64,000 bases of DNA from Aspidapion aeneum. Its lineage: Eukaryota; Arthropoda; Insecta; Coleoptera; Brentidae. Below, in pieces: positions 1-10,975 of this stretch (position 1 is the stretch's first letter; each line of letters begins with the position of its first letter). Below the pieces are notes generated by a model. The model searched no databases, was not told the DNA's origin, and saw only the letters and a program-made list of their open reading frames with translations. The position numbers were made by a program, and so were the translations under genes. The stretch covers positions 127,270,640 through 127,334,639 of the forward strand of contig OY755039.1 of assembly GCA_963576565.1 (NCBI GenBank), given 5' to 3'.

Positions 1-587
1 CTTCCGTTTTAATATACATACTAATATTTATTTGTTTTATTTTAGTGATGACTTGCAAGTACGTTTCTTTGCGCCAGTAATCGCTGCGTCCAACTGCATC
101 TTTAGTAAAATGATAGGCAAACCCACAAAACGAGTTGCTCCTGCCACTAGCACAACCCAACCAAGTGCCTTACAAGCAAGGACTAGTTACAATAGAAGAT
201 AATAAGATAAAAACTTTGTAAATGACGCCCTTTACACATAAAATTACAAAAATCCATAGCATTGTGTGACAAGTGGCCCAGGACATACCGGGTACGCCAA
301 AACAAATGGACAAAATGTTTTTCGTTATAACTTTACAATATACGATCAGTTTTCATGGAACAAATTGCATTTTGCTGCCATCTTGATTAATGGCGGATGA
401 TCCAAAAACTTATTCTTATGTTTTGAAAAACTTTTTGAATTTTTTTGAATTCATAGAAAAACTCTTCCCAAAAATGAAGACAAAAGTTACAAATCACATT
501 TTTAGGAGCAGTTTTTCAGAAAATAATTTGTAAATTGAAGAAATAGTTCATTTAGGGTTCGGTTCATATGGAGATGTTTTATAAATT
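1..587. other. AT-rich region, no gene seen
   Basis: No open frame of note and no recognisable coding similarity on either strand. A 15-bp string (TTCAGAAAATAATTT) at 515-529 recurs at 993-1007, on the other side of the adjacent foldback repeat, and may mark an insertion boundary. Confidence 0.5.
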
Positions 588-990
588 AAACAAGGTCGGT
601 CATTCTACACTTTTTTTTAATAACTACAACAAATTTCATCCTTAGGTTGTACACTGAAAGGAAAAATTAAGGCTCATGAATACCTGGTCCAATATCCTGA
701 TCTGAAACTGTAAATTTTTTTAATCAAGATATTGGACCATGTGTTCATTATTTTCTTTTATTAACTACAACGACATGTTTCGAAAGCATAAACTTTCATC
801 TTCAGGTTGTACTTTTTGTTGTATTTGGTCCAATATCTTGATTTATAAAAAAATTAACAGTTTCAGATCAAGATATTGGACCAGGTATTCATGTGTTTTA
901 ATTTTTCCTTTCAGTGTACAACCTGAAGATGAAAGCTTATGCTTTCGAAACAATCGTAGTTAATAAAAAAAATAATGACCGACCTTGTTT
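588..990. repeat. Foldback (inverted-repeat) element
   Basis: The left arm (about 588-745) begins AAACAAGGTCGGTCATT and is repeated as reverse complement in the right arm (about 817-990). Both arms share the segments GGTTGTACACTGAAAGG and CCTGGTCCAATATC. The centre holds another partial copy of the CATCTTCAGGTTGTAC segment. Direct repeats of 15 bp lie outside at 515-529 and 993-1007. No coding capacity. This is a non-autonomous foldback repeat of unknown superfamily; its 74-codon open frame (739-963) is only repeat sequence. Confidence 0.75.
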
Positions 991-2090
991 GATTCAGAAA
1001 ATAATTTACTTAAATAAAAGTTTTACCTAGTTTTCCAAAATGGGTCATTGTTATCTAAAGGAAGAATGGGTGAGACGAGATGGCATGGATTTAAAATGTA
1101 TACAGATCAATGTTAAACATCTGAACACGAATAGACATGAGAAGCCCTGAGGCTTTTTGTCAAGCGCTTCCAATCGATGTTTACACTGTTGCCGGATAAT
1201 ACCCAGTTTCTAAAATAACTGCCTCTCGCTCGCTATGTTATCTCACCCGCTATGTCATCCCACCCGCTATGCTATGAGCGCGGGCGGTTCATAAATGTCA
1301 TACACCATACATCATACATCATATTAAGACTGGTCGCCGCGTTTTGTTGTATAATTCACCCACTATAAAGATTTTCTAGATTACCAGGTCTATTAGCGTG
1401 ACCAAAATTTTTAAACTATAAAAAAGCAGTTTTTTTTAAGTTAGTTCCTTAAACCTAAACTTTAAAACAGAGAGATTCGTATACGACCGTATTTGAAAAA
1501 TTGACCAATGAAAACAGTAACAAAAAAGTAAAATTTAAGCTATATTTATTTGTTGATAATTGATTCTGCATCATCATAAACCAACCTTGAATAAATTTGG
1601 ATACATACCTAATATTTTTGATTTTTTTTATACAAGCCCAATCAGATGATGTATTGAAATTAAAAATATCTACAGAGGTTTTCAAAATATCAAAAAAACT
1701 GTTATTTTCGAAAAATTTAAATATCTCAGCCATATTGTAAACAAATTTTATTAAATATTGGCAATTTTATATTTTTAACTACGGCCAATCGAATGACGTT
1801 AACCAATATGCTCTAGACGTTTAAATTTTTTTGTAACCACAGCCAACTTTGTTATTTCTTATGGGATTTATACGCTAGTAAATAGAGCACAAAAAAAGCT
1901 TTTCTACCGTGTATAACAAGCCTAGTTGAGTACAAAATTGATAGGTATACCTATAATGTACGACATGGTTCAACTTTTAGTTTTGATGCCCAAAGCGCAC
2001 TTACGAAATTATTCAGTTTTGTATTTTCATGAATCAGGTTATTGGGTAATTTTGTACCCAACTCCGACTAGTAGTTACAAGTTAATTTAG
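991..2090. other. Intergenic, no gene seen
   Basis: AT-rich sequence without recognisable coding similarity. A short segment near 1230-1330 repeats CCACCCGCTATG and CATACATCATA motifs. Minus-strand open frames here (for example 1455-1733) show no family signature. Confidence 0.4.
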
Positions 2091-3078
2091 CAGTTGGGTG
2101 TTTTTTTTTCAACTTTTAGGTTTAATTCTTATTCAGCCTTATAAAAAGCACTATGCATTTACAATTCATTTAGCTTTACCCAAAAAGTACGTGTAGATTT
2201 TCTACGGACGCGAACAGTGTTACCTTACATTCAGTGAAGGTGGGGGAGGAGGGAACTAGTAAAATGGTGTCGAAAAAAATGTTAAAGCGTGAGCCGAAAG
2301 AATTTTTAAAATCGCTCTAAATTTGTAAAAGGTATAGCTACAACTATTACTAATAAGGAGGGTGGGGAGAAGAGACGGAGAGGAAGGGGGAAAATAGTAA
2401 AATTATGTTGGAAAAAAGTCTTAAAGCGTGTGCAGAAAGAATTTTTGAAATCGCTCTATATTTGTAAAAGGTATAGTTACAACTATTACTAATAAGGGGT
2501 GAGGGGAGAAGAGAGAGTAAAGAACTTTTGAAATCGCTTTATATTTGTGAAAGTTATAACTATTACTAATAAGGATGGCGGGGAGGAGAGGGGAGAGCCA
2601 GGGGGCGGGGACTAGTAAAATGGTGTTGGAAAAAAATCTGAACGCGTATGCAGAGAAAGAATTTTTGAAATCGCTCTATATTTGATAAAATTATGCGAAT
2701 ATGGTTTTTGAATAGGGAGGGGGAAATGACAGGAGGGGAGATGGGTGGGAGCAGGGAGGACCACAAACTAACTACAGCAAATTAGAGGACATTTTCAATG
2801 GGTAATCAAAGGAATTTTAATAAAATCGCCTGAAATTTAGGTAATTTCTATGCCTTAAAGCCTACATCATGTGACAAAATGGCGGCGTCTGAAGACCACC
2901 ATGTTGGCTCCTGTTTAAAAAATATAGCCTATAGCAGCTTCGGGATCAGTAGCAATTCAACGACACCTTTTTGTCAAAATCGGTTCAGCCGTTTAGCCTC
3001 TAGCGTGACATAAAGATACTTACATACATACAACAATCGAAAAACATTACCCTTCCTTTCGCCGTGCTGCAGTTGGGT
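2091..3078. repeat. Repeat element with internal tandem array, flanked by 9-bp direct repeats
   Basis: The string CAGTTGGGT occurs at 2091-2099 and 3070-3078 and could be a target duplication. The interior contains about four degenerate tandem units (roughly 2230-2740), each with a G-rich block, AGAATTTTTGAAATCGCTCT and ACTATTACTAATAAGG. Near 2965 is an AATCGGTTCAGCCGTTTAG segment followed by TACATACATACAAC, a type of phrase common in insect interspersed repeats. No coding capacity seen. The boundary assignment is inference. Confidence 0.5.
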
Positions 3079-3141
3079 AAAAAACGGTTTTTCGCTTAGT
3101 TGGCTGGGAAACAAATGTCGCAATTGTGTTTGTTGTCATAC

Positions 3142-3212
3142 CTAGAGACCCTCGATACATTTGACACTTGTTTTACACCAAAACAAGTGTCAAATGTATC
3201 GAGGGCCTCTAG
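3142..3212. repeat. Short near-perfect hairpin (33-bp arms, 5-nt loop)
   Basis: The left arm 3142-3174 (starting CTAGAGACCCTCGATAC) is matched by its reverse complement at 3180-3212 with one mismatch, separated by ACACC. TCATAC lies directly outside both ends (3136-3141 and 3213-3218), suggesting a miniature insertion with a 6-bp duplication. A microRNA-like precursor is an alternative, but the near-perfect symmetry favours a miniature foldback element. Confidence 0.7.
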
Positions 3213-4017
3213 TCATACCTACATACATAGCTATCTGACAAAATTTTGTAAATTATTTTATCTGAAAAGATCGTTATTTTTAACTATACTTTTTTTACCT
3301 TGGCCAAAAAGTAATTAAATTTCTTAAAATGTATGTTTTGTTTATGATACTAAAGTTAACTGGAACATTATTTATGGTTAAACTCAAAACAAGACCAAAA
3401 CTAAAAACCTATGACAAAGCGTAATCGTACGAACATATCTTCAGCGCTTTTATGGCACTAAAAAGACTCATAAGTCCAATTCAAAAATTAGTTAATTGAG
3501 ATACTTTAAAACTCACTCTTAACAAATTTCAATTCAATTTTCAAACTCAATATAACAGTAAACAATGCATAAGTATTCTAGTTTGCAAATCAATACATTC
3601 CGAATTTGTACCCAACTGGTAACTTTATAGCTATAATTGGAGGAGTTAAAACTTAGCCCTATAGAAAAGAGTAATAAAAAAAAATATGTTAAAATTGTTC
3701 CAAAAAAATTATATGCACTTTCGAAAAAAGAAGTCTACCTAAACTATATTAGCACAATGCTACAGCTTGTGTGTAGACGTCTTTTAACAATTATCCACGA
3801 AATGTAATATCAACACACTGGTGTAAGTGATGGAGATCAGAATTAACAATAAACATTACAGAGCCTTTTTTTTGTATAAAAACTGTTAATAACCTTAGTT
3901 TTCAAAAAATGTAGTCTTTTTTACCAAATATTTCAATTTTTTTATGATTTGATTGTTAAACCATTTTTTTTTCAAAATTTAATAATTTTAGTTGTTAATG
4001 TTTTATTTTCACTACTG
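3213..4017. other. Intergenic, no gene seen
   Basis: AT-rich sequence without recognisable genes. The last part may be the 3' untranslated region of the LINE remnant that follows on the minus strand. Confidence 0.4.
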
Positions 4018-4660
4018 TTATCCATTAAGTATTTCAACAAATAAATTATGATTTTGTAAAATAAAGTTTTTAACTTCTTTAGAAAAATTTTTAAAGTTCT
4101 TTCTTAAAATTTTAATTCTGTTTGGAAGGATGTTAAAAAATACTGTACCATAATAAATAATAAATCTTTGAGTTACATTATTTATTTGTTTGGGTATATA
4201 TAAATTTGAGTTTTGTATACCCCTTGTGCCATAACTGTGCTGCATCATAGGAAACTGATCTGTGGTTTTTTGCAAAAAATTTAGAACATTCAGAGCATAT
4301 AAGTTGCGTATATTTAAAAGTTTTAAATTTGAATATAGTTGTTCTGCCGAAAAAAGTATATTTTTTTAAACAATATTTTTATTGCTGTATTTTCACATAC
4401 AGCTAAATTTTCCAGAGAATTTTGGTAAAGACTACCCCATACAACTATACAATACCTTAAGAATTAATTCCACCAACGAGTCATAAACAATTTTTAACAA
4501 TTTATAATTTAAGTTGTCCCTTATTTGATAAAATCTATAAAAAAGCTTTCTTATTCTTTCACATAATAGTTTAGTGTGCTTACTCCACTTCAAATGCTGA
4601 TCAACCACAACTCCCAAATATCTAATTTTTTCTGTTTTTTAAATATTTTTACAGTTACAA
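4018..4660 (-). pseudogene. LINE ORF2 C-terminal remnant
   Basis: Broken minus-strand frames carry the typical post-RT region of a non-LTR retrotransposon. One frame reads YLGVVVDQHLKWSKHT near 4610-4560, then a leucine/isoleucine-rich stretch including KLLKIVYDSLVE. A second frame (4275-4018) carries SYGTRGIQNSNLYIP and a terminal lysine-rich stretch. At least two frame changes and stops separate the pieces, so it is dead. The YLG(V/I).(I/V)D...W..H phrase is widespread in jockey/CR1-like ORF2 proteins; the clade is not assigned. Confidence 0.7.
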
Positions 4661-5265
4661 TCTCTTTCCTGACTACATCAAATAATTGGCAAACATTTGA
4701 CACGTAGGTATGAAAACAAACACAATCTGTTTCATAGCCAACTAAGTAAAAAACGGTATTTTTTTCAAATAAATTTACATTCTCTATCACTCAAAGTTAT
4801 ACACGGTTGAAAAGCTCGTTTTATTCTCTATTTATTGACGTATAAATCCAATATGGCGGCCATAAAAAATAACAAGTTGGCTATGATTACAAAAAAAAAC
4901 TAGAAAAAAAACTTGACCGTAGTTGCTAATACAAAACTACCAAATTTTATGAAATATTGGCTGCTAACTTCTCGGACCTGTAATAAATGTACAATATGTT
5001 AATTGTTTTATTGGTCGCCGACGAGGAAACATAGTTTTTGTTTTTCGTTACCGTTACATTTTTTCAATAAAATGCCGAATATTACTTTTTAGATATTTTT
5101 TATTTTTAATCACATATAAAAACTAACTTAAAAACAACCTGTACATTTTTGAGAATTGATTACACATCAAAATTTAAATCCTCGTAATCTAGTGCCATAA
5201 TGAATGATGTCAATCCCTTGGCCATTTTTTGTATTATATTACAGAAAATGGTTGTCACGACATAG
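4661..5265. other. Intergenic, no gene seen
   Basis: AT-rich sequence with a CCAATATGGCGGCC phrase near 4850. No coding similarity recognised. The 5' part may be further decayed LINE sequence. Confidence 0.35.
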
Positions 5266-7811
5266 TAGTCTATGGACAAATCAAGTTTCGTGTGCAAGTC
5301 GTGCCAACTTTCTGCCGATAAGCTAACTTTGTTAAGGGCATACCAGTTATCAGGTTTTGACTTGTTGTCATTCTGGTAAATGCGTTTTTTGAAAGATATG
5401 GTGGATTCAAAATGGCGAAAAGGCGTATCCTTAAAAAAATTGTAACTTTTTTATTTCTTATCCGATTTTCATGGAACAAAGTTTAAAATACTTGCTTTGT
5501 AATGTGTTTAAAAATGTATTGGTCAAAAAATATGTACTGTTTTGTATTTGTCAAAAAAATTAAAAAATGCAAAAAAAGAGGTAAATTTTTTTTATTTTAT
5601 TTATAAAACTATTGGAGCTAGAAAAAAAAAATTGTATAAAAAAGATAGCTATTTTGATTCTTTATTTAAATCTGGTTCAAATGTTCCAATGCGTTAATTA
5701 GTTTTTAAGTTATTTCCGAATAACTGGAAAAAAATAGGGGTCTTTGGGGTATATTTAAAAATTAAGCTTTTAATGAAAACCATAAGAAGTTTTTGAAAGT
5801 AACTTAAATTTGTTTAGCATACCTAGCAGATCAGGTTTTGACTTATTGTCATTGTGATAATCGCGTTTTTTTTTTTTAAATATGGCAGATTCAATATGGC
5901 GGAAAAGCATATTTAAAAACAAATTGTATCTTTTTTATTTTTTATCCGATTTTAATACACTAAAGCTTAAATTACTTCAATTGAAATATTTAAAAAATAC
6001 TTTGTGAAAAATTTATTTTTTTTAATATTCGAAAAAAAAATCGGCTGAAACAAGTGACAAAAATGATTTTATTTTTTAATTGACCCCCATATACGGACGT
6101 CGCTGAAGGGTTTGTCATTAATTAAACCCCACTGACTTACACATTGTTAAAAAGACAATTTTATTTCCTATAATAAAGTATTTTAATTATTACATTTTTA
6201 TCAATTGAGCTTAGTGTCTGAGAAAATGGGAAAAAACTTAAGTTGCACAGACCGGTGCTTACATTATTATACACGTTTAAAAGGAAATTTTATTGTCTAC
6301 AATCGACTATAGATCACAATTTTTGATAGAGAGGATTGGTTTTTAAGATAATCGGGTAAAACCTATGTGGTATCTTTAATTTTTTTATATTTTCTTAATA
6401 AACGGACGCCGCTGGAGAGTTTGTCATTAGCCTGACTCCACTGACTAATACATTGTTAGAAATTTTATTTTTTACAAAAAACCGTGAACTAATTTTTTTC
6501 CCAAAAAGCTTAATTTTTGAGAAAATTGGATAAATTTTAATGATAAATGGATAAATAAAACTACCATTGCCTTATTACACATCATTTACAAGACAATTTT
6601 ATTGTCTATAACAAAGTGTGTATTATATTTTTTGATATAGAGCTCGGTTTTTAAGAAAATCGGGTAAAACCTGTAATAAACATTTTTTTTTTAAATTTAT
6701 TTACACTACCTCAATAAACGGACGCCGCTAGAGAGTTTATCATTAGTCGTACCCCACTGACTTATACATTGTTGAAAAGGAAATTTTATGGTCTACAATA
6801 AAGATTAGTACATATTTTTCCCTAAGCTTAGTTTTTAAGAAAATTTGAAAAAAATCTACAAATTTCAGAACTTGGGGAGTCTGGGGGATTTTGCCGCTAA
6901 AATTTAAAAAACTAATATAATTTTATTTTTAAATTAGATTTTACACAGTTTTGATCCATTTCTATGTCATTGTGTCTTTAGGGCGTCAATTTAGATAAAT
7001 TTTTAGAAATTCGAACACGACTATAAAAGGAGGGGCGATAAAAAAAAATCGACCAAAAACTTGCCCGGCAACATCCAAATCGTTAGTCTGTGACCTATTC
7101 TCAGCTAAGATTCATTGTCGAACTGCGGTCCTCATATTTTGCACACTCAACTACCTCTAGCACCTGCACTATATTGTAAAAACTTTCGTCGATTGATAAT
7201 CACTTTCAAAAATAACACTAACAACGTTGATAATGTCCACCAAACAACGATAACAATAATAATAGAAACCGCGTACGGTAATACACCTTCGGTAGTTGTT
7301 TCGGTGACAACAAATTGTTTTTTTATTGAAACAAATATAAAATATACATCTATGTAAGACTTGTATACACCAAATTAAAGAAAAATGTTCATTCTAAAAC
7401 TTTTGCTTGAACTTTTTTTAAAAATTTTGCTTTGGTGTTATTAAAAATGTAGGTTAAACTTTACTAGCTATACGAAAAAAACGTAAAAATTGAGTTATTT
7501 AATTTTTTCTAAAAAAATGAAGCAAAATTTTGAAAAATATAATAGAAAGTTATTTTATTGCGGGTGTTTACTGATTCATTTGCCATTTTTGCAACCCTCT
7601 ACGACTATTTTTAAGAAAGATACATCGTTTTAAAAAGTATCGTGCAATAAAAAAATGGTGAGGGTCATATCTTTAAAAAAACGCATTTACGAGAATGACA
7701 AGAAGTCAAAACCTGATCTATGGAGTGCCCTTAACAAACTTGGCTTATCGGCAAAAAGTTCGCACGACTTGCACATGAGACCCCCTTTTAGGTCGATTTG
7801 TCCATAGACTA
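5266..7811. repeat. Long-TIR element, about 2.5 kb, TA flanked
   Basis: The left end starts TAGTCTATGGACAAATC at 5266 and the right end reads GATTTGTCCATAGACTA to 7811. The inverted similarity extends about 130 bp inward, including TTGCCGATAAGC-type and CAGGTTTTGACTT segments. Treating the outer TA as target duplication gives an element 5268-7809. A second partial copy of the left end lies at about 5811-5960. The interior has a three-unit array (6093 onward) and no transposase frame. TA duplication would suit a Tc1/mariner-like mover, but this is inference. Confidence 0.7.
6093..6990. repeat. Tandem array, three units of about 310 bp
   Basis: Units begin at ACGGACG on 6093, 6402 and 6718 (spacing 309 and 316). 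Each carries ACCCCACTGACTTA or a close variant, followed by CATTGTT and an AAATTTTAT segment. A fourth related unit lies far away at 17684, inside the TBRG1-like gene's intron. This is a diverged satellite-like core inside the long-TIR element. Confidence 0.75.
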
Positions 7812-8107
7812 TAGAGGCAGAGATTATGACGATTTAGTAAAACATAACCAAGCACCCCGTACAGAGTGCCCCAAAAAAACATGCGGTACCAAAATACATT
7901 TTTATGGTAATACATATCCTGTTTTTTTTTTTACATTTTGGTTACTAAGAGTATGACAAAGTGAGGTACAATTACTTTTTTAAGTGCTCATCTTATATTT
8001 CTTTTTTTTTTAATCGAGCCTTTCAAGTAGGGGGTAAGTTTTTTATCTCCCCTAGATACACCCGAAACCCACAAAAACATTGAATTTGGAACAATCTATA
8101 CATAATT
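7812..8107. other. Intergenic, no gene seen
   Basis: AT-rich sequence between the long-TIR element and the LINE insertion. Nothing recognisable. Confidence 0.35.
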
Positions 8108-9245
8108 AATTTATATCATTTCGGCCAAGAGCTGCATCTGCTTTACGTCGATTTGCAGAAGGCATATGATAGTATACCACTAAATCTACTTTGGAAAGCG
8201 TTAGAAAACACAAACATAAGCGTACAAATAATTAAGGCCATCAAAGAGTTATACCGCAATAGTAAGGCAAAAGTTAAAATAAAAGCAAAACTAACCAAAG
8301 GCTTTCAAGTAAATAAAGGTCTTAAACAAGGTTGCTGTATCTCGCCTACGCTCTTCAAGATATACTTGGAACAAGTCCTTAAAGTATGGAAGAGAAAATG
8401 CCAAAACATGGGAATTCCGTTGGACGAAACCACCTTGTATACTTTATGTTTCGCCGATGATCAGATAGTGGTGGCTCAGGATTATGACGACCTCGAATAT
8501 ATGACACGAAAACTAATAGAAGAGTACAATAAGTGGGGACTAGAGGTTAATCTCAATAAGACAGAGTATATATGTATCGGTGGAATGAAACAGGATCTAA
8601 TCTTAAATACCGGGCAGCGAATTCAGAATGTGATGAGTATAAATACTTAGGTCTAAAAATTACAGCTGACGGAACACTAGACAAAGCTATAAAAGATCAA
8701 AACGTACAAGGAAGAAAAGCGATTAACTTTATTAAATGGAATAATTTGGGACCAAAGTATATCAAAACATAACAAAAAGCTTATATATAACACCATTGTA
8801 AAAAGTATTATTACATACGGCTCAGAAGTCTGGCCAATCAAGGATAGAACAGAAAAAATGCTTTCCGCTACGGAGATGGACTATTGGAGAAGAGCAGCAG
8901 GGAAATCAAAAAGAGAAAGAGTTACAAATCAAAGAAAAAGAGACATTATGACAGTGGGTGAACGTACTTTAGTGGAAGATATAAGAACAAAACAACTGGT
9001 GTGGTACGGACATGTACAAAGAATGAATGATGAAAGACTACCTAAATAAATACTGCAATGGAGACCAACTGGCCGAAGAAAACGAGGACGGCCAAGGAGA
9101 AGCTGGAGAGAAGGAATAGACAGTGAAATAAGAATAAGAGGCCTAGATGATGAATTATGGCCAAACAGAAACGAGTGGCGATTGGGTATCGGAAGACGTC
9201 GAACGTTGTAAAACCGATAAATATATATATAATTTATATCATTTC
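8108..9245 (+). mobile_element. 5'-truncated LINE insertion with 15-bp target-site duplication
   Basis: AATTTATATCATTTC occurs at 8108-8122 and 9231-9245, exactly bordering a segment that starts in the middle of an RT domain and ends with a stop codon plus a short AT-dinucleotide tail (9219-9230). This is the expected signature of target-primed reverse transcription of a 5'-truncated LINE. The unoccupied target sequence is visible in the second tandem copy at 9780. Confidence 0.85.
8123..9211 (+). pseudogene. LINE reverse transcriptase and C-terminal region, decayed
   Basis: The coding remnant opens with LYVDLQKAYDSIP (RT motif A region), continues through KQGCCISPTLFKIYL and the catalytic FADDQ box near 8450, and reaches the C-terminal signature WYGHVQRM then GRRKRGRP near 9070. 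It ends at TAA 9209-9211. Lesions: a one-base frame change at about 8625, a further break near 8775, and an in-frame TAA at 9047-9049 after LPK. It is close in design to the minus-strand element at 14255-15693, and both have ACCGATA just after the stop. Clade (RTE-like versus jockey-like) is not settled here. Confidence 0.85.
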
Positions 9246-9773
9246 TTTGGGTTAGGCGTGAATGTGATAAAATGTTGTTGAAACGCAAGAACATTAAACC
9301 CAGAGGACTGATCGATTAGCGATTTTTTTTCCACCAGGTCAGTGCGGGCTTGCGCTGCCGCAGTGACGTCACGGGGCCCACTCTAAACAAGTTTCATGTA
9401 ATATTCGGATAGGAATATAATATCATAACAAAAACATTTTATGTAAAAAAAAGCCAACTACGCGAAAATGGCATGGCGCTTTGAAATAATTTACCCAAAT
9501 CGACTAATTCATTAGAAGCGTGGAATAACGCATTTCAAAAATTCTTAGATTGCTATCACCCAAACTTATTGAAATTGATTGAACAATCTAAAAAAGAAAA
9601 TGTTTTCACCAGTTTTTTTATGGACCGCTATCGAGTGGGGGAGCCAAAATGTGAATCACCCAATGCAAAATACGTCCAGGAAAAAATAAAATTTAAAATT
9701 TTAGTACTAAACCACAAATTTATAAATGTACAGTAACATCTCTTGGCTCTTAATTTATCATTGTAATTTTCTT
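9231..9773 (+). repeat. Tandem duplication, copy 1
   Basis: Copy 1 of a segment repeated with a 549-bp period (copy 2 starts at 9780). Both carry CATTTCTTTGGGTTAGGCG, CCACCAGGTCAGTGCGGGC, a TGACGTCAC site and a fossil coding exon, and end at ATTGTAATTTTCTT. The copies differ by scattered substitutions, so the duplication is not very recent. The LINE insertion used the left end of this copy as its target. Confidence 0.85.
9491..9736 (+). pseudogene. Fossil transposase-like exon, copy 1
   Basis: An 81-codon open stretch ends at TAA 9734-9736. It reads NSLEAWNNAFQKFLDCYHPN followed by a basic, glutamate-rich tail. Just upstream a TGA (9482-9484) interrupts the frame where copy 2 has TGG. The phrase NN(S)(L/V)E(A/G)W(H/N)NAF is characteristic of the C-terminal part of Mutator-like (MULE/FLYWCH-associated) transposase-derived proteins in arthropods. 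Family assignment rests on this phrase only. Confidence 0.5.
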
Positions 9774-9779
9774 GTTTTT

Positions 9780-10322
9780 AATTTATATCATTTCTTTGGG
9801 TTAGGCGTGAATGGGATGAAATGTTGTTGAAACGCAAGAACCTTAAACCCAGAGGACTGTTCGATTAGCGATTTTTTTTCCACCAGGTCAGTGCGGGCTT
9901 GCGCTGCCGCAGTGACGTCACCGGGCCCACTCTAAACAAGTTTCATGTATTATTCGTATAGGAATATAATATCATAACAAAAACATTTCATGTAAAAAAA
10001 AGCCAACTACGCGAAAATGGCCTGGCGCTTTGGAATAATTTGCCCAAATCGAATAATTCATTAGAAGCGTGGAATAACGCATTTCAAAAATTCTTAGATT
10101 GCTATCACCCAAACTTATTTAAATTGATTAAACAATTTAAAAAAGAAAATGTTTTCACCAGTTTTTTTATGGAACGCTATCGAGTGGAGGAGCCAAAATG
10201 TGAATCACCCAATGCAAAATACGTCCCCAGCAAAAAATAAAATTTAAAATTTTAGTACTAAACCACAAATTTATAAATGTACAGTAACATCTCTTGGCTC
10301 TTAATTTATCATTGTAATTTTC
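9780..10322 (+). repeat. Tandem duplication, copy 2
   Basis: Second copy of the 549-bp-period duplication, with an uninterrupted version of the LINE target sequence at its left end. Includes a TGACGTCAC site near 9913 and the better preserved fossil exon. Confidence 0.85.
10022..10240 (+). pseudogene. Fossil transposase-like exon, copy 2
   Basis: Same exon as at 9491-9736 but open further upstream: LALWNNLPKSNNSLEAWNNA, then a conserved HPNLFKLIKQFKKEN stretch, ending at TAA 10238-10240. There is no intact gene around it and no nearby exon with matching phase was recognised, so it is treated as a captured fragment. The MULE/FLYWCH-type assignment is inference from the NNSLEAWNNAF phrase. Confidence 0.5.
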
Positions 10323-10324
10323 TT

Positions 10325-10561
10325 TGGACTAAATTATACGCATTTGTAATGACGTCAGTTTTGTTTATCTTTATTTAGTATATTATGAACAGCGGTGACG
10401 ATAAACTTTTTTAAAAAGTAGTGTCTATGATTTAAATAGGTAGGTAATTGGTTATGTGAAGTATCCGTCACTGTCAATCAAAAAACATTGATTGGCAAAA
10501 ATATCTACGCCATACGTTTTTTTCTTATCTGGTGACGTCATTACAATAATTTAGACTATAC
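10325..10561. mobile_element. MITE with imperfect TIRs carrying TGACGTCA
   Basis: The left end reads GACTAAATTAT then TTGTAATGACGTCA; the right end carries the reverse complement (TGACGTCATTACAATAATTT then AGACTATACC). Length about 237 bp, with no coding capacity. Superfamily and target duplication are not clear. Confidence 0.6.
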
Positions 10562-10673
10562 CTTAGTTGAAATACTTATTATCGAAACATAACTTATTTT
10601 CAATAAAATCAGCTTTCCTGTCCTAGATTTCGGGGCTCAAGTACAAGAAAGCACGAAACAAAACTTCGTCCCT

Positions 10674-10972
10674 ACAAAATGCGCTATTTTCTATCAGCTC
10701 TATTTTATCGCAGCGCTATCTTGTAGCGGCGCTATTTTAAAATGACACGAGACAAAACAGCGCTCCTACAAAATGCGCTGTTTTTTACTACCGCTATTTT
10801 GTTCTGCGCTATTTTGTACCGGTGCTAATTTGTACCGGCGCTAGTTTGTACCAGCGCTATTTTGTACCAATGCTATTTTTTACTGACTCTATTTTATTCC
10901 CCGCCATTTTGTGCTGTTTTGTCGCAGCGCTATTTTGTTCCGCGCCATTTTGTACAGCGCTGTTTTGTAACG
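10674..10972. repeat. Degenerate minisatellite, unit about 15 bp (GCGCTATTTTGTACC)
   Basis: Roughly 18 variants of GCGCTATTTTGTACC follow one another, including GTGCTAATTTGTACC, GCGCTAGTTTGTACC and GCGCCATTTTGTAC. The middle contains an inverted stretch (CAGCGCTCCTACAAAATGCG). One plus-strand frame through it translates to a cysteine/phenylalanine-rich repeat that is not a real gene. Confidence 0.8.
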
Positions 10973-10975
10973 GAG

